Source: JAIBJN01 sp963775505 (lineage in GTDB: Bacteria; Actinomycetota; Thermoleophilia; Gaiellales; Gaiellaceae). Taken from it: a DNA stretch of 64,000 nt. Positions 34,335-44,138 of this stretch are shown here, piece by piece; the stretch's first letter is position 1; every line of letters begins with the position of its first letter. The notes under the pieces were generated by a model. That model was given only the letters and a program-made list of their open reading frames with translations, ran no database searches and was not told the DNA's origin. The stretch spans positions 747,285 to 811,284 of the forward strand of contig CAVZIL010000007.1 of NCBI GenBank assembly GCA_963775505.1, read 5' to 3'. A program made the translations under genes and the position numbers.

Positions 34335-35556
34335 CTATCCCTTGACGTACGGGCGCCCGACGGCCGCCGGCGGGATCGAGCGGCCGACGAGGCCGACGAG
34401 GGCGACGAGCGTGAGGACGTACGGGACCGTGGAGATCAGGTTCTCCGAGATGCCCGCCTCGCGCTGGAGCGGGATGGAGATGGCGAAGCCGAAGCCGAAG
34501 AGGAGCGTCGCCGCGAACGCCCAGCCCGGCAGCCACATGCCGAAGATCACCGCGGCGAGGGCGATGTAGCCACGCCCGGCCGTCATGTTCTCCGTGAAGG
34601 TGCCGACGAAGCCGATGGAGAGGAACGCGCCCCCGAGCGCCGCGAGCATCCCGGAGGTCACGACCGAGGCGTAGCGGACCCCGTAGACCGAGATCCCGAC
34701 GGTGTCGGCGGCCCGCGGGTGTTCGCCCACGGAGCGGATGCGCAGGCCGATCGGCGTCTTGAAGAGGACGACGTACGCGAGGATGACGACGGCGAACATC
34801 AGCCAGACCAGGAAACTCAGCGATCCGAACACGCCGTAGAGGAAGTCGCCGACGAGCGGGATCTCGGCGAGGAAGTCGAGCTCGACGTCCGGAACGCGCG
34901 AGACCTCCTGGTCGATGCCTCCCGGGTAGATCGAGCTGTAGAGGAAGCCCGTGGCGCCCAGCGCGAGGAAGTTGACCGCGAAGCCGCTCACGATCTGGTC
35001 GGCGCGGAGATGGATCGAGAAGAAGGCGTGGATCAGCGCGAGCAGCCCGCCGAAGAGCATCGCCATCAGGAGCCCCACCACCCAGCTTCCGCTCCAGACC
35101 GACCCCCAGACGGCGAAGAACGCACCCGGTCAGCATCATCCCCTCGAGACCGATGTTCACCACGCCGGAGCGCTCGGAGAAGATCCCGCCGATCGCCGCG
35201 AAGGCGAGCGGCGTCGCGAAGCGAAGCGTCGCGGCCACCACCCCGGTGGTGAGGATGCTGTCGAGAGTGTCCGCGTCCTTCGTCTGCAGCCAGATGGCGC
35301 CGAGCGTGCCGCCGATGCCGAGGCCGATCGCCCACCAGCCCAGCTTGCGCTCGCCGCGCGGGACGGCCGCGACGCCGCACGCGAGCGCGACCAGGCCGGC
35401 CGCGACAGGGGCGCCGATCGAGCGGAACGTCCAGGGGGGCAGCGCGAACCAGAACGCGAGGATGCCGGCGGCGACGCCCAGGATCGCGATCGTCCGCGGC
35501 TCGGTGAGCTTGCGGACCCAGTCGGCGGCGGTCGCGGCCCGGGACGGGGTGGTCAT
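34335..35556 (-). CDS. Nucleoside-type ABC transporter permease 2, frameshifted
   Basis: Second permease of a BMP-dependent importer. It starts at ATG 35556 (MTTPSRAATAADW), overlapping the first permease by ATGA, and the open frame leaves the family sequence after ERSGVVNIGLEGMMLTG. The rest (AFFAVWGSVW, then VVGLLMAMLFGGLLALIHAF to the end) follows in another frame to 34335. One surplus base near 35122 joins them. The joined protein has about ten helices and the EAA-like loops of this permease family (NupQ/YufQ type). Assembly error suspected. Confidence 0.85.
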
Positions 35557-36740
35557 GGAGTCGGCTCCGGCTGGGCGGCCGATCCCCGGCGGAGGAGCCT
35601 TCGCGCCTGCCAGATGTACACGATGAGGAGCTCGGCGCCGACGAAGAAGATGACGAGCGCCTGGATCATCGTCGCCAGGTCGACGGCGAGCGCGGGCTCG
35701 AACACCTCGGGATCGAGCTGTCGCGTCGAGGTGCCGACCTCGAGCGCGGCGAAGAGCAGGGCTGCGAAGAGGATGCCGACGGCCCTGGTGCGGCCCAGCA
35801 GGGCGACGGCGATCCCCGTGAAGGCGATGAAGTTCGTGCCGTAGTCGCCCACGTCGACGCTGAACTTGAAGCCGAGCAGGTCGACCGACCCCGCGAGTCC
35901 CGCGAAGGACCCTGCGATGGCCATGGCGAGAAAGTAGTTCTTCCCGACCGAGATGCCGCTGTAGCGGGCGGCCTCCGGGTTGAAGCCGACGGCGCGGACC
36001 TCGAACCCGAGTGTCGTCCGGTTGAGGATCAGCGAGTAGACGACGAGCGCGGCGAGCGCGATGAAGATTCCCGCGTGGAGCGCCGGCAGGCTTCCCCAGA
36101 TCGGCCACAGCTCGGCCGACTCGAACACTTCGTCCGAGCGCGGGATCGATTCCTGCGGCCCCTGCAGGGGGCCACCGATCTCGTAGAGATACGTGCCCCC
36201 GAAAATGGCGATCCAGTTGAGCATGATCGTCGTGATCACCTCGTGGGCGCCGGTGGTTGCCTTCAGCAGCCCAGCGATCCCTCCCCAGATCGCCCCGGCG
36301 GCGATGGAGGCCGCGATCGCCAGGAAGACGTGCAACGGGCGCGGCAGCCCCTCGAAGTGCGAGCCGACGTACAGCGCAGCGCTGAACCCGACCCAGTACT
36401 GGCCCTGGCCGCCGATGTTGAAGAGCCCGCAGCGAAAGGCGAAGGCCACCGCGAGCGCGGTCAGGATCAGCGGAGCCATGAGGATGAGCGTCTGCTGGAG
36501 GTCGTTCGCCGCCGCCTCGCGGGCCTCGCCGCTGACCCAGGGGAAGAACCAGTTCAGGCCCGTGCCGGCGAAGATCGCCTTGTAGGCGGTGATGGGATTG
36601 CTCCCCGTGATCGCGACGACCAGCCCGCCGATCAGGAAGGCGAGAGCCGTCGCGGCGATCGGGACGAGGATGCCGCCGATGCGGCTCGAGAACCATTCAG
36701 TCACGCCCGTCGTGACCGACGTCCGGGGCTCGTAGGCCAT
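35553..36740 (-). CDS. Nucleoside-type ABC transporter permease 1
   Basis: 395 residues, about ten membrane helices. Shows FRCGLFNIGGQGQYWVG near 108 and EVRAVGFNPEAARYSGI near 240, typical of BPD_transp_2 permeases of BMP (NupP/YufP) importers. It overlaps the ATPase gene at its start and the second permease at its end, so the complex is made from one mRNA. Confidence 0.9.
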   Translation of the reverse strand: MAYEPRTSVTTGVTEWFSSRIGGILVPIAATALAFLIGGLVVAITGSNPITAYKAIFAGTGLNWFFPWVSGEAREAAANDLQQTLILMAPLILTALAVAFAFRCGLFNIGGQGQYWVGFSAALYVGSHFEGLPRPLHVFLAIAASIAAGAIWGGIAGLLKATTGAHEVITTIMLNWIAIFGGTYLYEIGGPLQGPQESIPRSDEVFESAELWPIWGSLPALHAGIFIALAALVVYSLILNRTTLGFEVRAVGFNPEAARYSGISVGKNYFLAMAIAGSFAGLAGSVDLLGFKFSVDVGDYGTNFIAFTGIAVALLGRTRAVGILFAALLFAALEVGTSTRQLDPEVFEPALAVDLATMIQALVIFFVGAELLIVYIWQARRLLRRGSAAQPEPTP

Positions 36741-38263
36741 CAGGCGACCTCCTCTCCACGCCCGCCTGTCATCGCGATGCCGAGCTCCTCCTCGGAGACG
36801 TCACGCCCGTATTCCCCGACGATCCTGCCCTCATAGAGCACGAGGATGCGGTCCGAGAGCGAGAGGATCTCGTCCAGCTCGAACGAGACGAGGAGAATCG
36901 CCCGGCCCTCGTCCTGCTCCGCGACGAGGCGCCGGTGCACGAACTCGATCGCGCCCACGTCGAGCCCGCGCGTGGGCTGGGCGGCGACCAGGATGCTGGG
37001 ATCCCGCGAGACCTCGCGCGCGACGACGACCTTTTGCTGGTTGCCGCCCGAGAGGGCCGAGGCCGGCGTCTGCGGGCCGCCCCCGCGCACGTCGAACTCG
37101 GTCAGGAGCTTCTTCGCCCGCGCAATGATGCGCTTGGGGAACAGCCAGCCCCACTTCGAGTCCGGCGGCTCGCGGAAATCGTGGAGCGCGATGTTCTCGG
37201 CCAGCGTGAAGTCGAGCACGAGCCCGCGGAGCTGGCGGTCTTCCGGGATGTGGCCGAGGCCGGCTTCGAGGCACTCGCGGGCGCCCTCGCCCGTCATGTC
37301 CCTGCCCCTGGCCACGATGCGGCCCGACTCCGGCTTGCGCAGCCCGGTGATCGCCTCGATCAGCTCGGACTGGCCGTTCCCGTCCACGCCCGCGATCCCG
37401 ACGATTTCCCCGGCGCGCACCTCGAAGGAGATGCCGCGAATGCACTCCAAGCCGCGGTCCTCGCGTACGCGGAGGTTCTCGACCGTCAGCAGTGGCTCCC
37501 CAGGCTCGGCCGGCTTCTTCTCGACGCGGAGGAGCACCTCGCGGCCGACCATGAGGCGTGCGAGCCCCTCCTCCGTCGCCCCGGCCCGGGGAATGGTCTC
37601 GATCGCCTTGCCCCGCCTGAGCACGGTGATCCGATCGGCGATGGCGAGCACCTCGCCGAGCTTGTGGCTGATGAAGATGATCGACTTCCCCTCCGCCTGC
37701 AGGGAACGGACGATCGCGAACAGCTCCTCGGCCTCCTGCGGCGTGAGCACGGCCGTCGGCTCGTCGAGGATGAGGATGTCCGCGCCCCGGAAGAGCGCCT
37801 TCAAGATCTCGACCCGCTGCTGCATGCCGACGGAGATCGAGTCGATGCGGGCTTCCGGCCGCACGGCGAGCCCGAAACGCTGGGAGAGCTCGCGTACCCG
37901 CTCCTCGGCCGTGTCGAGATCGAGGAACGGCCCGTTGTGCGGCTCGACGCCGAGGACGATGTTCTCCGCGACGGTCATCACCGGGATGAGCATGAAGTGC
38001 TGGTGCACCATGCCGATCCCGCTGTCGATCGCCGCCCGGGGCGAGTCGATGCGAAGCGGCTGGCCGTTCAGGCGGATCTCGCCCTCGTCCGGGTGGTAGA
38101 GCCCGTAGAGGATGTTCATGAGCGTCGACTTGCCGGCGCCGTTCTCCCCGAGGAGGGCGTGCACCTCGCCCTTGACGAGGTCGAAGTCGACGTGGTCGTT
38201 CGCGACGACTCCGGGGAACCGCTTCGTGATGCCGCTCAGCTCGAGAAGGGACGCGTCCGCCAT
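36740..38263 (-). CDS. Nucleoside-type ABC transporter ATP-binding protein
   Basis: 507 residues with two nucleotide-binding domains. First: Walker A GENGAGKST near 38, Q-loop MVHQHFMLIP, signature SVGMQQRVEIL, Walker B ILILDEPTAVL. Second: degenerate Walker A GVDGNGQSEL near 295 and signature LSGGNQQKVVVAREVSRD. This tandem layout is that of sugar and nucleoside importers (YufO, RbsA). Substrate assignment rests on the BMP partner. Confidence 0.92.
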   Translation of the reverse strand: MADASLLELSGITKRFPGVVANDHVDFDLVKGEVHALLGENGAGKSTLMNILYGLYHPDEGEIRLNGQPLRIDSPRAAIDSGIGMVHQHFMLIPVMTVAENIVLGVEPHNGPFLDLDTAEERVRELSQRFGLAVRPEARIDSISVGMQQRVEILKALFRGADILILDEPTAVLTPQEAEELFAIVRSLQAEGKSIIFISHKLGEVLAIADRITVLRRGKAIETIPRAGATEEGLARLMVGREVLLRVEKKPAEPGEPLLTVENLRVREDRGLECIRGISFEVRAGEIVGIAGVDGNGQSELIEAITGLRKPESGRIVARGRDMTGEGARECLEAGLGHIPEDRQLRGLVLDFTLAENIALHDFREPPDSKWGWLFPKRIIARAKKLLTEFDVRGGGPQTPASALSGGNQQKVVVAREVSRDPSILVAAQPTRGLDVGAIEFVHRRLVAEQDEGRAILLVSFELDEILSLSDRILVLYEGRIVGEYGRDVSEEELGIAMTGGRGEEVA

Positions 38264-38276
38264 GAGCGAAGGGTTG

Positions 38277-38301
38277 AGGGGCGGGCCTGGGCCCGCCCCT
38301 C
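38277..38301 (-). terminator. Intergenic stem-loop between lipoprotein and ATPase genes
   Basis: GAGGGCGGGCC and GGCCCGCCCCTC pair (one bulge) in the 49-base gap after the binding-protein stop. Probably partial termination or 3'-end protection that makes the binding protein more abundant than the rest of the transporter. Confidence 0.55.
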
Positions 38302-38312
38302 GTCGAGGTTGA

Positions 38313-39398
38313 CTATTCGAAGGTCGCCGGCGGGTCGATCTCGCCGCTGATCAGCTGCTCCGTCGCCGCTGCGACGGCGTCCTGAACGTCCTGCGGGACG
38401 TCGGCCGAGAACGGTGCGAGCAGGGTTGCGTCGGGGTAGTCCTGAATGCCGAAGAACGCGTTCGTGCCACCCGTGAACGTCCCTTCCTGCGCCGCGTTGA
38501 TCGTCTCGAAGACCGCGAGCTCGAGCGGCTTGAGCGCGCTCGTGATCACGCAGTCGCCTGCGAACGACTGATCGGCGTCCACGCCGATGGCGTAGACCCC
38601 TTCCTCACAGGCGGCGTCGAGGGCGCCGAGACCACACTGCCCCGCGACCTGGAAGACGACGTCGGAGTCCTGGGAGATCTGGTCGAGCGCGATCTCCTTG
38701 CACTTCGCGGCGTCGACGAAGTCCTGCGAGTACGCGTTCAGGAGCTTGATGTCCGGGTTGGTGTCCATGGCGCCCTGCCGGAAGCCGGCGATCCAGTTGT
38801 CGACCGGCGGGATCTTGATGCCGCCCACCGTCGAGATGGTCCCGGTCTCGCTCATGCTGGCCGCGACGATGCCGGCCAGGTAGCCCGCCTCCTCCGACGG
38901 GAACTGGAGGCCGACCACGTTCGGCATGACGCACGGCGACTGGTCTGCTCCGCCGCAATCCGGCTCCTCGCCATAGAACTGGTCGACGCCGGCGAAGTTG
39001 ATGTCGGTCGCCTCGGTCGCCACCTCCACCACCGACGGCTGGATCAGGAAGCCGATGGCGATGACCAGGTCGTGACCGTCGTCCACCGCCGCCGTCAGGT
39101 TCGGCAGGTAGTCGTCCCCGGACTCGGAGACGTAGACGCGGCCCTCGACGCCGAGCTCGCTCTGGGCCCGCTCGAAGCCGGCGATCGAGAACTCGTTGAA
39201 CCCGCGGTCGTCGAGACCGCCTGTGTCGCTGACCATGCCGACGCTGATGACTTCCTCGGCGGGCGGCTCGGTCTCGCCTGTTGCTGCAGGCGCTGCGTCG
39301 TCATCGTCGTCGTCGCCGCCGCAGCCGGCTGCGACCAGCGCGAGAGCGAGCGTGACGAGCAGCAGCAGAAGCCACGGAAGCTTTCTCCTTGCGTTCAC
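38313..39398 (-). CDS. BMP-family substrate-binding lipoprotein
   Basis: 361 residues. Basic N-terminus, hydrophobic core and lipobox LVAAGC, so lipid-anchored outside the membrane. The Asp-rich linker is followed by the BMP fold: ISVGMVSDTGGLDDRGFNE, IAIGFLI and VVFQVAGQCGLGALDA. BMP proteins of this type bind nucleosides. GTG 39398 is preferred over ATG 39419, because GAGGAG lies five bases before the GTG and would otherwise be inside the coding region. First gene of the importer operon, preceded by a strong stem-loop. Confidence 0.9.
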   Translation of the reverse strand: MNARRKLPWLLLLLVTLALALVAAGCGGDDDDDDAAPAATGETEPPAEEVISVGMVSDTGGLDDRGFNEFSIAGFERAQSELGVEGRVYVSESGDDYLPNLTAAVDDGHDLVIAIGFLIQPSVVEVATEATDINFAGVDQFYGEEPDCGGADQSPCVMPNVVGLQFPSEEAGYLAGIVAASMSETGTISTVGGIKIPPVDNWIAGFRQGAMDTNPDIKLLNAYSQDFVDAAKCKEIALDQISQDSDVVFQVAGQCGLGALDAACEEGVYAIGVDADQSFAGDCVITSALKPLELAVFETINAAQEGTFTGGTNAFFGIQDYPDATLLAPFSADVPQDVQDAVAAATEQLISGEIDPPATFE

Positions 39399-39432
39399 GG
39401 ATCCTCCTCTTTCGCCCATGCCCTTTGGGGGT

Positions 39433-39463
39433 GAATCGCAGGATGCTAACCCTCCTGCGATTC
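39433..39463 (-). terminator. Stem-loop after ftsK
   Basis: GAATCGCAGGA and TCCTGCGATTC form a perfect 11-bp stem with a 9-base loop, between the ftsK stop and the binding-protein start. Likely ftsK terminator; a role in the leader of the importer operon is also possible. Confidence 0.65.
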
Positions 39464-39494
39464 CATTTCTAGGACGTGCGACGGAGGAGGTTCG

Positions 39495-41737
39495 TTAGGA
39501 GCCGGTTTCCTGGAACACCCGGTCGAGCTCGGCTTCGCCCACGAGCACCCGTCTCGGCTTCGAGCCCTCGTAGCCGGAGATGATCCCGCGGCGCTCGAGC
39601 ATGTCCACCAGGCGGCCCGCCCGCGTGTAGCCGACGCGCAGGCGCCGCTGGAGGAGCGAGACGGAGGCGGTCTGGGTCTGCACGACGATCTCGATTGCCT
39701 TGTCGAGGAGCGGGTCCTCGTCGGGGTCGAAGTCCTCGTCGCCTCGTCGCCGCCGTGGGCGCTCGCCGGCGCCTCGAGCAGCGACTCGTCCAGGTCCTGC
39801 TGGCGCTGGCTCCGGCATTGCTCGACGACGAGCGCGATCTCCTCCTCGCTCACGTAGGCCCCCTGGACGCGCTGCAGGCGCGAGGTGCCGAGCGGCTTGA
39901 AGAGCATGTCGCCCTGGCCGAGGAGGCTCTCCGCGCCGGAGGTGTCGAGGATGACGCGGCTGTCGGTCTGGCTCGAGACGGCGAACGCGATCCGGGAGGG
40001 GACGTTCGCCTTGATCATGCCCGTGATCACGTCGACCGAAGGTCGCTGGGTGGCGAGCACGAGGTGGATGCCGACCGCGCGAGACTTCTGCGCGAGCCGG
40101 ATCACCGCGTCCTCGACCTCCTGCGGCGAGACCATCATCAGGTCGGCGAGCTCGTCGATGACGATGAGGAGGAACGGGAGCTGGGCCTCGCCGCGCTTCC
40201 GGAGCGTCTTGTTGAGCTCGCCGAGGTTCCTCGCCCGCGCCAGGCTCATGCGCTCGTAGCGCCGCTCCATCTCGGTGAGGACGTTCGCCAGCACGGCCGA
40301 GGCCTGCTTCGGGCTGGAGACGACCGGCGTCAGGAGGTGCGGGATCGACTCGTAGAGCCCGAGCTCGACGCGCTTGGGGTCGACGAGGATCATGCGCACG
40401 TCGTCGGGCGTCGCCCGCAGGAGGATCGAGCAGAGCATCGTGTTGATGCAGCCGGACTTCCCCGAGCCCGTCGTGCCCGCGATGAGGATGTGCGGCATCC
40501 GGGCGAGGTCGGCGTGGACGGCCGCGCCGGAGATGTCCTTGCCGAGCCAGACGGAAAGCGGGCTCGCGCTCGACGGCAGCTCGTCGAAGATGTCCCCGAG
40601 CGTCACGATGTTCGGCGAGAGGTTCGGGACCTCGACGCCCACGGCCTGCTTGCCGGGAATCGGGGCGAGGATGCGGATCTCGGTCGTGGCGAGCGCGTAG
40701 GCGAGGTCGTCCTTGAGGGCGGCGACCTTGCCCACCTTCGTGCCGGGCGCGAGCTGGAGCTCGTACCGCGTCACTCGCGGCCCCACGACCTGGCCGACGA
40801 GCGTGGCGTCGATCCCGAAGTGGCCGAGCGCCTGCAGGAGCGCCTCCGCAGTCCGCTCGGCGGCCTTCCCGGGCTGGCCTTCGTGCGGGCGCGACCGGCG
40901 CAGCACGCCGGCGTCGGGGAGCCGGTAGGCGACGTGCTCGCTCGTGGGCGGGTCGAAGAGGCTGGGCGGCTCCGGCACGTCGTCCGTCTCGAGGGCCAGG
41001 TCGACGCCGTCGACCGGCTCGAGCTGGTCGACCAGCACCGGCTGCTGCTGCGGCGCGTCTCCGACCACGTCCGGGTACGCCTCCTCCCCGTCGACTGGCG
41101 GCTTCGACCGGGCGTGGCCGTTTTCGACCTGGTCGAGGGTCTGACCCCAGGGCAGGTCCTCCCGGGACGGCACGCGGACGGCCGTGACCGTCCGGCGGGC
41201 GGCGCCGGCGGTGTCGCGGGCGAGGTGAGCGGAGCCGCGCAGGAGCGCGCCGAGCGATGCTCCGGTGAGCAGGAGCGCTCCGCCCCAGACGAGGAAGAGG
41301 CCGAGGATGAAGGTCCCGGTCCCTCCGACCAGCCGTCCGAACGCGGCGTCGGACGCCGTGCCGAAGGCGCCGCCCCGCTCGGCGCCGAGCAAGATCAGCA
41401 CGCCGGCGCACGCGAGGACGATCCCCGTGCGGAAGGGCCTGACGTCCACGAGCGAAGCTCTCGCGATCATGAGAGCTCCGAGCACGAGGAAGACGATCGG
41501 GACCGCGATCCGCGCCGTGCCGAAGAGCCCATCGAGCCAGCCGGCGATCGTCGTCCCGACGATGCCGCCGTTCCCCTCGAGCCACGTGACGAAGGCGAGG
41601 AAGAGGCCGGCGGCGAGCAGGCCGAGGCCGAGGAGCTCGTGGTTCCCCTGGCCGCGCTGGCGCCGCGCGCGCTTCTTCTTCCGTATGCGCGCAGGCGACT
41701 TCGGGCGAACCCGAGACGGACGCTTCTTCGGCGCCAT
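39495..41737 (-). CDS. ftsK: DNA translocase FtsK/SpoIIIE, frameshifted near the 3' end
   Basis: About 747 residues. Lys/Arg-rich N-terminus, four membrane helices (about 30-175), a linker, and the motor with PHILIAGTTGSGKSGCINTM near 410 and LIVIDELADLMM. The gamma domain that reads KOPS sites (SVSLLQRRLRVGYTRAGRL, LERRGIISGYEGSKPR) is in another frame than the motor; the shift lies near 39740-39760, in the Asp-rich linker before it. Both parts are otherwise intact, so an indel in the assembly is likely. Pumps DNA through the septum during division. Confidence 0.92.
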
Positions 41738-41773
41738 GCTCAGGCCTGTTTCGCGGCCCGCGGGGCCGCTCCT

Positions 41774-42700
41774 TCAAAGGGAAGCGATGCGCTCGCAGAG
41801 GAGCTCGAGGAACGCGGCGGCGTCGATGTTCACGCCGACGTCCGCGTTCGGCTCCTCGCTGGTCCTGCGCCAGAGGTCGACGACCGTGCGCCCGCGGCAA
41901 AGCCGCGACTCGCAGTCGACGTCCACGTGTCGGTGCAGCGTCTCCACGATCCCCGGCCGCAGGACCTGGGCGACCGCGACGGCGTCGTGAATGGGCGCGC
42001 CCTCGGTGCCGTACGTGCGCCGGTGGTACTGGACGAAGAAGTCGTGGAGCTCGGCCACGAACCGACCGACGTCGCCCGACGCGCGTAGCCGCTGGACGTG
42101 CGAGGGCATCATCAGCGCCTTGTGGGTGACGTCGAGGCCGATCATCGTCACGGGCACGCCGCTCCGGAACACGCGCCAGGCCGCCTCCGGGTCGACGTAG
42201 ATGTTGAACTCCGCCGCCGGGGTCACGTTCCCCTCGGCGACCGCCCCGCCCATGATCACGATCCGCTCGACGTTCTCGACGGCCTCCGGATGCCGGGCCA
42301 GCAGGAGGGCGACGTTCGTCAGCGGGCCGACCGGCACGAGCGTGACCGGCCGGTCGCAGGCGAGGATGCGCTCGGCGAGGAAGTCCACGGCGTGCTGCTC
42401 GACCGGAGCGCTCTGCGGCGCGGGGAGCGCGGGGCCGTCGAGGCCAGACTCGCCGTGCACGTAGGCGGCGATGAAGAGCGCGCGGGCGAGCGGCCGGTCG
42501 GCGCCGGCCGCCACGGGCACGTCCCCCCGGCCCACGAGCTCGAGCACGCGAAGGGCGTTGGCCGTCGTCTTCTCGAGCGTCTGGTTGCCGGCGACGGTGG
42601 TGACGCCGAGGAGCTCGAGCTCCGGGCTCGCGAGCGCGAGCAGGAGCGCGATCGCGTCGTCGTGACCGGGGTCGCAGTCCAGCAGGATCGGCGTGGTCAC
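41774..42700 (-). CDS. Inosine/uridine-preferring nucleoside hydrolase
   Basis: 308 residues. The calcium-binding signature DCDPGHDDA is at 8-16, with VTTVAGNQTLEKTTANAL near 38, VGPLTNVALLL near 123 and EFNIYVDPEAA near 165. Splits nucleosides into base and ribose. It starts inside the ribokinase stop (GTGA), so base and ribose-5-phosphate are produced by linked genes, next to a nucleoside importer. Confidence 0.92.
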   Translation of the reverse strand: MTTPILLDCDPGHDDAIALLLALASPELELLGVTTVAGNQTLEKTTANALRVLELVGRGDVPVAAGADRPLARALFIAAYVHGESGLDGPALPAPQSAPVEQHAVDFLAERILACDRPVTLVPVGPLTNVALLLARHPEAVENVERIVIMGGAVAEGNVTPAAEFNIYVDPEAAWRVFRSGVPVTMIGLDVTHKALMMPSHVQRLRASGDVGRFVAELHDFFVQYHRRTYGTEGAPIHDAVAVAQVLRPGIVETLHRHVDVDCESRLCRGRTVVDLWRRTSEEPNADVGVNIDAAAFLELLCERIASL

Positions 42701-43536
42701 GCCGCCAGTATCTCGTCAACCTCCGCCGCTGTGGGGAGCGACGGCTGCGCTCCCGGCCGCGAGGCCGCGATCGCCCCGGCGGCGCAGGCGCGCCGAAGTG
42801 CCTCTTCGCGTTCGCGCCCCTCGAGCAGGGAGACGACCAGGCAGGCGGTGAAGGCATCGCCCGCGGCGGTGCCGTCCACCGCGTCGACCGCCGGCGGGAC
42901 GGCCCGCGCCACCTCCTCCCCGTTCTCCAGCAGGAGCGCTCCCTCGGCGCCGAGCGTCACGGCGAACAGGGCCCCGAGCGGGCTCGACCCGAGCGCCTCG
43001 AGCTCCAGCGAGTTGGCGACGATCAGGTCGGCGCGCTCGAGGATCGCCGTGGAGACCGGCCGCGCCGGAGCGGCGTTCAGGCAGAAGAACGCATCGGTCT
43101 GCCGCAATGCGGCCTCGATCGCCTCGTCGCGGATCTCGAGCTGGCAGACGAGCGCGTCGGGCTCGCCGACGTCGATCGCGGCCGGGTCGAGCGCGTGATT
43201 GGCGCCCGGGACGACGACGATCTGGTTCTCCCCCGCCTCGTCCACGAGGATGAGCGCGACGCCCGTCGGCGCCCCGGCCTCCTGCAGGGCCGAGAGGTCG
43301 ACGCCGGCGGCGGTCAGCTCGGCGGTCGCCTGCCGGCCGAAGTCGTCGCCGCCGACGGCGCCGACGAAGCGCACCTCGGCGCCGAGCCGCGCCGCGGCAA
43401 CCGCCTGATTCGCGCCCTTCCCGCCCGGGACGTGATCGAGCTCGGCGCCTGTGAGCGTCTCGCCGGGCCGTGGCAGGCGCGGAACCGTTGCGACGAGGTC
43501 GAGGTTGATCGAGCCGACGACCGTGACGGCCGGCAC
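42697..43536 (-). CDS. rbsK: Ribokinase (PfkB family)
   Basis: 279 residues. GSINLDLVATVPRLPRPGET at the N-terminus, GGKGANQAVAAARLGA near 38, and the second signature DGTAAGDAFTACL near 236 (family: DTTGAGDAF). The catalytic Asp of GAGD is kept as AAGD. Phosphorylates ribose released by the neighbouring hydrolase. GTG start one base after the stop of the upstream gene. Confidence 0.88.
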   Translation of the reverse strand: MPAVTVVGSINLDLVATVPRLPRPGETLTGAELDHVPGGKGANQAVAAARLGAEVRFVGAVGGDDFGRQATAELTAAGVDLSALQEAGAPTGVALILVDEAGENQIVVVPGANHALDPAAIDVGEPDALVCQLEIRDEAIEAALRQTDAFFCLNAAPARPVSTAILERADLIVANSLELEALGSSPLGALFAVTLGAEGALLLENGEEVARAVPPAVDAVDGTAAGDAFTACLVVSLLEGREREEALRRACAAGAIAASRPGAQPSLPTAAEVDEILAA

Positions 43537-44088
43537 TTATGCCGCGAGGGCGCGCAGGTCGTCGAGGGCGCCGTCGAGGAGGTTCTCGCGCAGGTCGAAG
43601 AGGCCGGCCCAGAGGGAGTCGCGGTTCGGCGCCGACTCGATCCGGGCGGAGTCGGTGAGGCCCTGGAGCGCCCGGACGAGCACGGCGAGCTCGAGGTAGG
43701 CGTGCGCGACGCGGTGCGGCGCCGCCTTCACGCCGGCCCGATCGAGCACGGCGTCCCAGGTGACCACCTCGCCCGGGCCCGGCTCCCCGTACCACGAGCG
43801 GCCCTCGGCTCCCTGCGGCTCGAGCTCGAGCAGGTAGCGGCCGAGCGGCTGCTCGAGGCCGGCGAGCGCGGTCTCCGCCCGCTCGGCGGCCCGGCGGAGC
43901 GCGGCCTGCCGCCGCTCGGGCGTGCAGGGATCGGGCTCGCCTCGCGCCCAGCGCTCGAGGAGGCGGCAAAAGGCAAGGCCCGCCACCTCGCTCGCCGTGA
44001 GGGAGCGGATGAGGCGTGCGGTCGTCCGGTCGGACACGCCGTAGGAGCCCATGAGCTCCTGCCAGCCCCGGTGGTTCGTCTCGCCCAT
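43537..44088 (-). CDS. Hypothetical protein
   Basis: 183 residues, helical, no membrane segment or signal peptide. Contains SYGVSDRTTARLIRSLTASE near 15-34 and an FCRLLERWARGEPDPCTPERR segment. No family recognised. Its stop directly abuts the ribokinase start, so it may be regulatory or auxiliary in the nucleoside unit; that is only a guess from position. Confidence 0.7.
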   Translation of the reverse strand: MGETNHRGWQELMGSYGVSDRTTARLIRSLTASEVAGLAFCRLLERWARGEPDPCTPERRQAALRRAAERAETALAGLEQPLGRYLLELEPQGAEGRSWYGEPGPGEVVTWDAVLDRAGVKAAPHRVAHAYLELAVLVRALQGLTDSARIESAPNRDSLWAGLFDLRENLLDGALDDLRALAA

Positions 44089-44138
44089 CTCCCTAACTAG
44101 TACACCAACTCGGTGAGAACGCGTACCGTTCCCGGGGG

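Noticed and set aside
33607..36696. Open frame of over 1000 codons on the minus strand across rodZ and the permeases
   Set aside because: It contains the first part of permease 2 but otherwise reads real membrane proteins out of frame as Arg/Pro-rich sequence.
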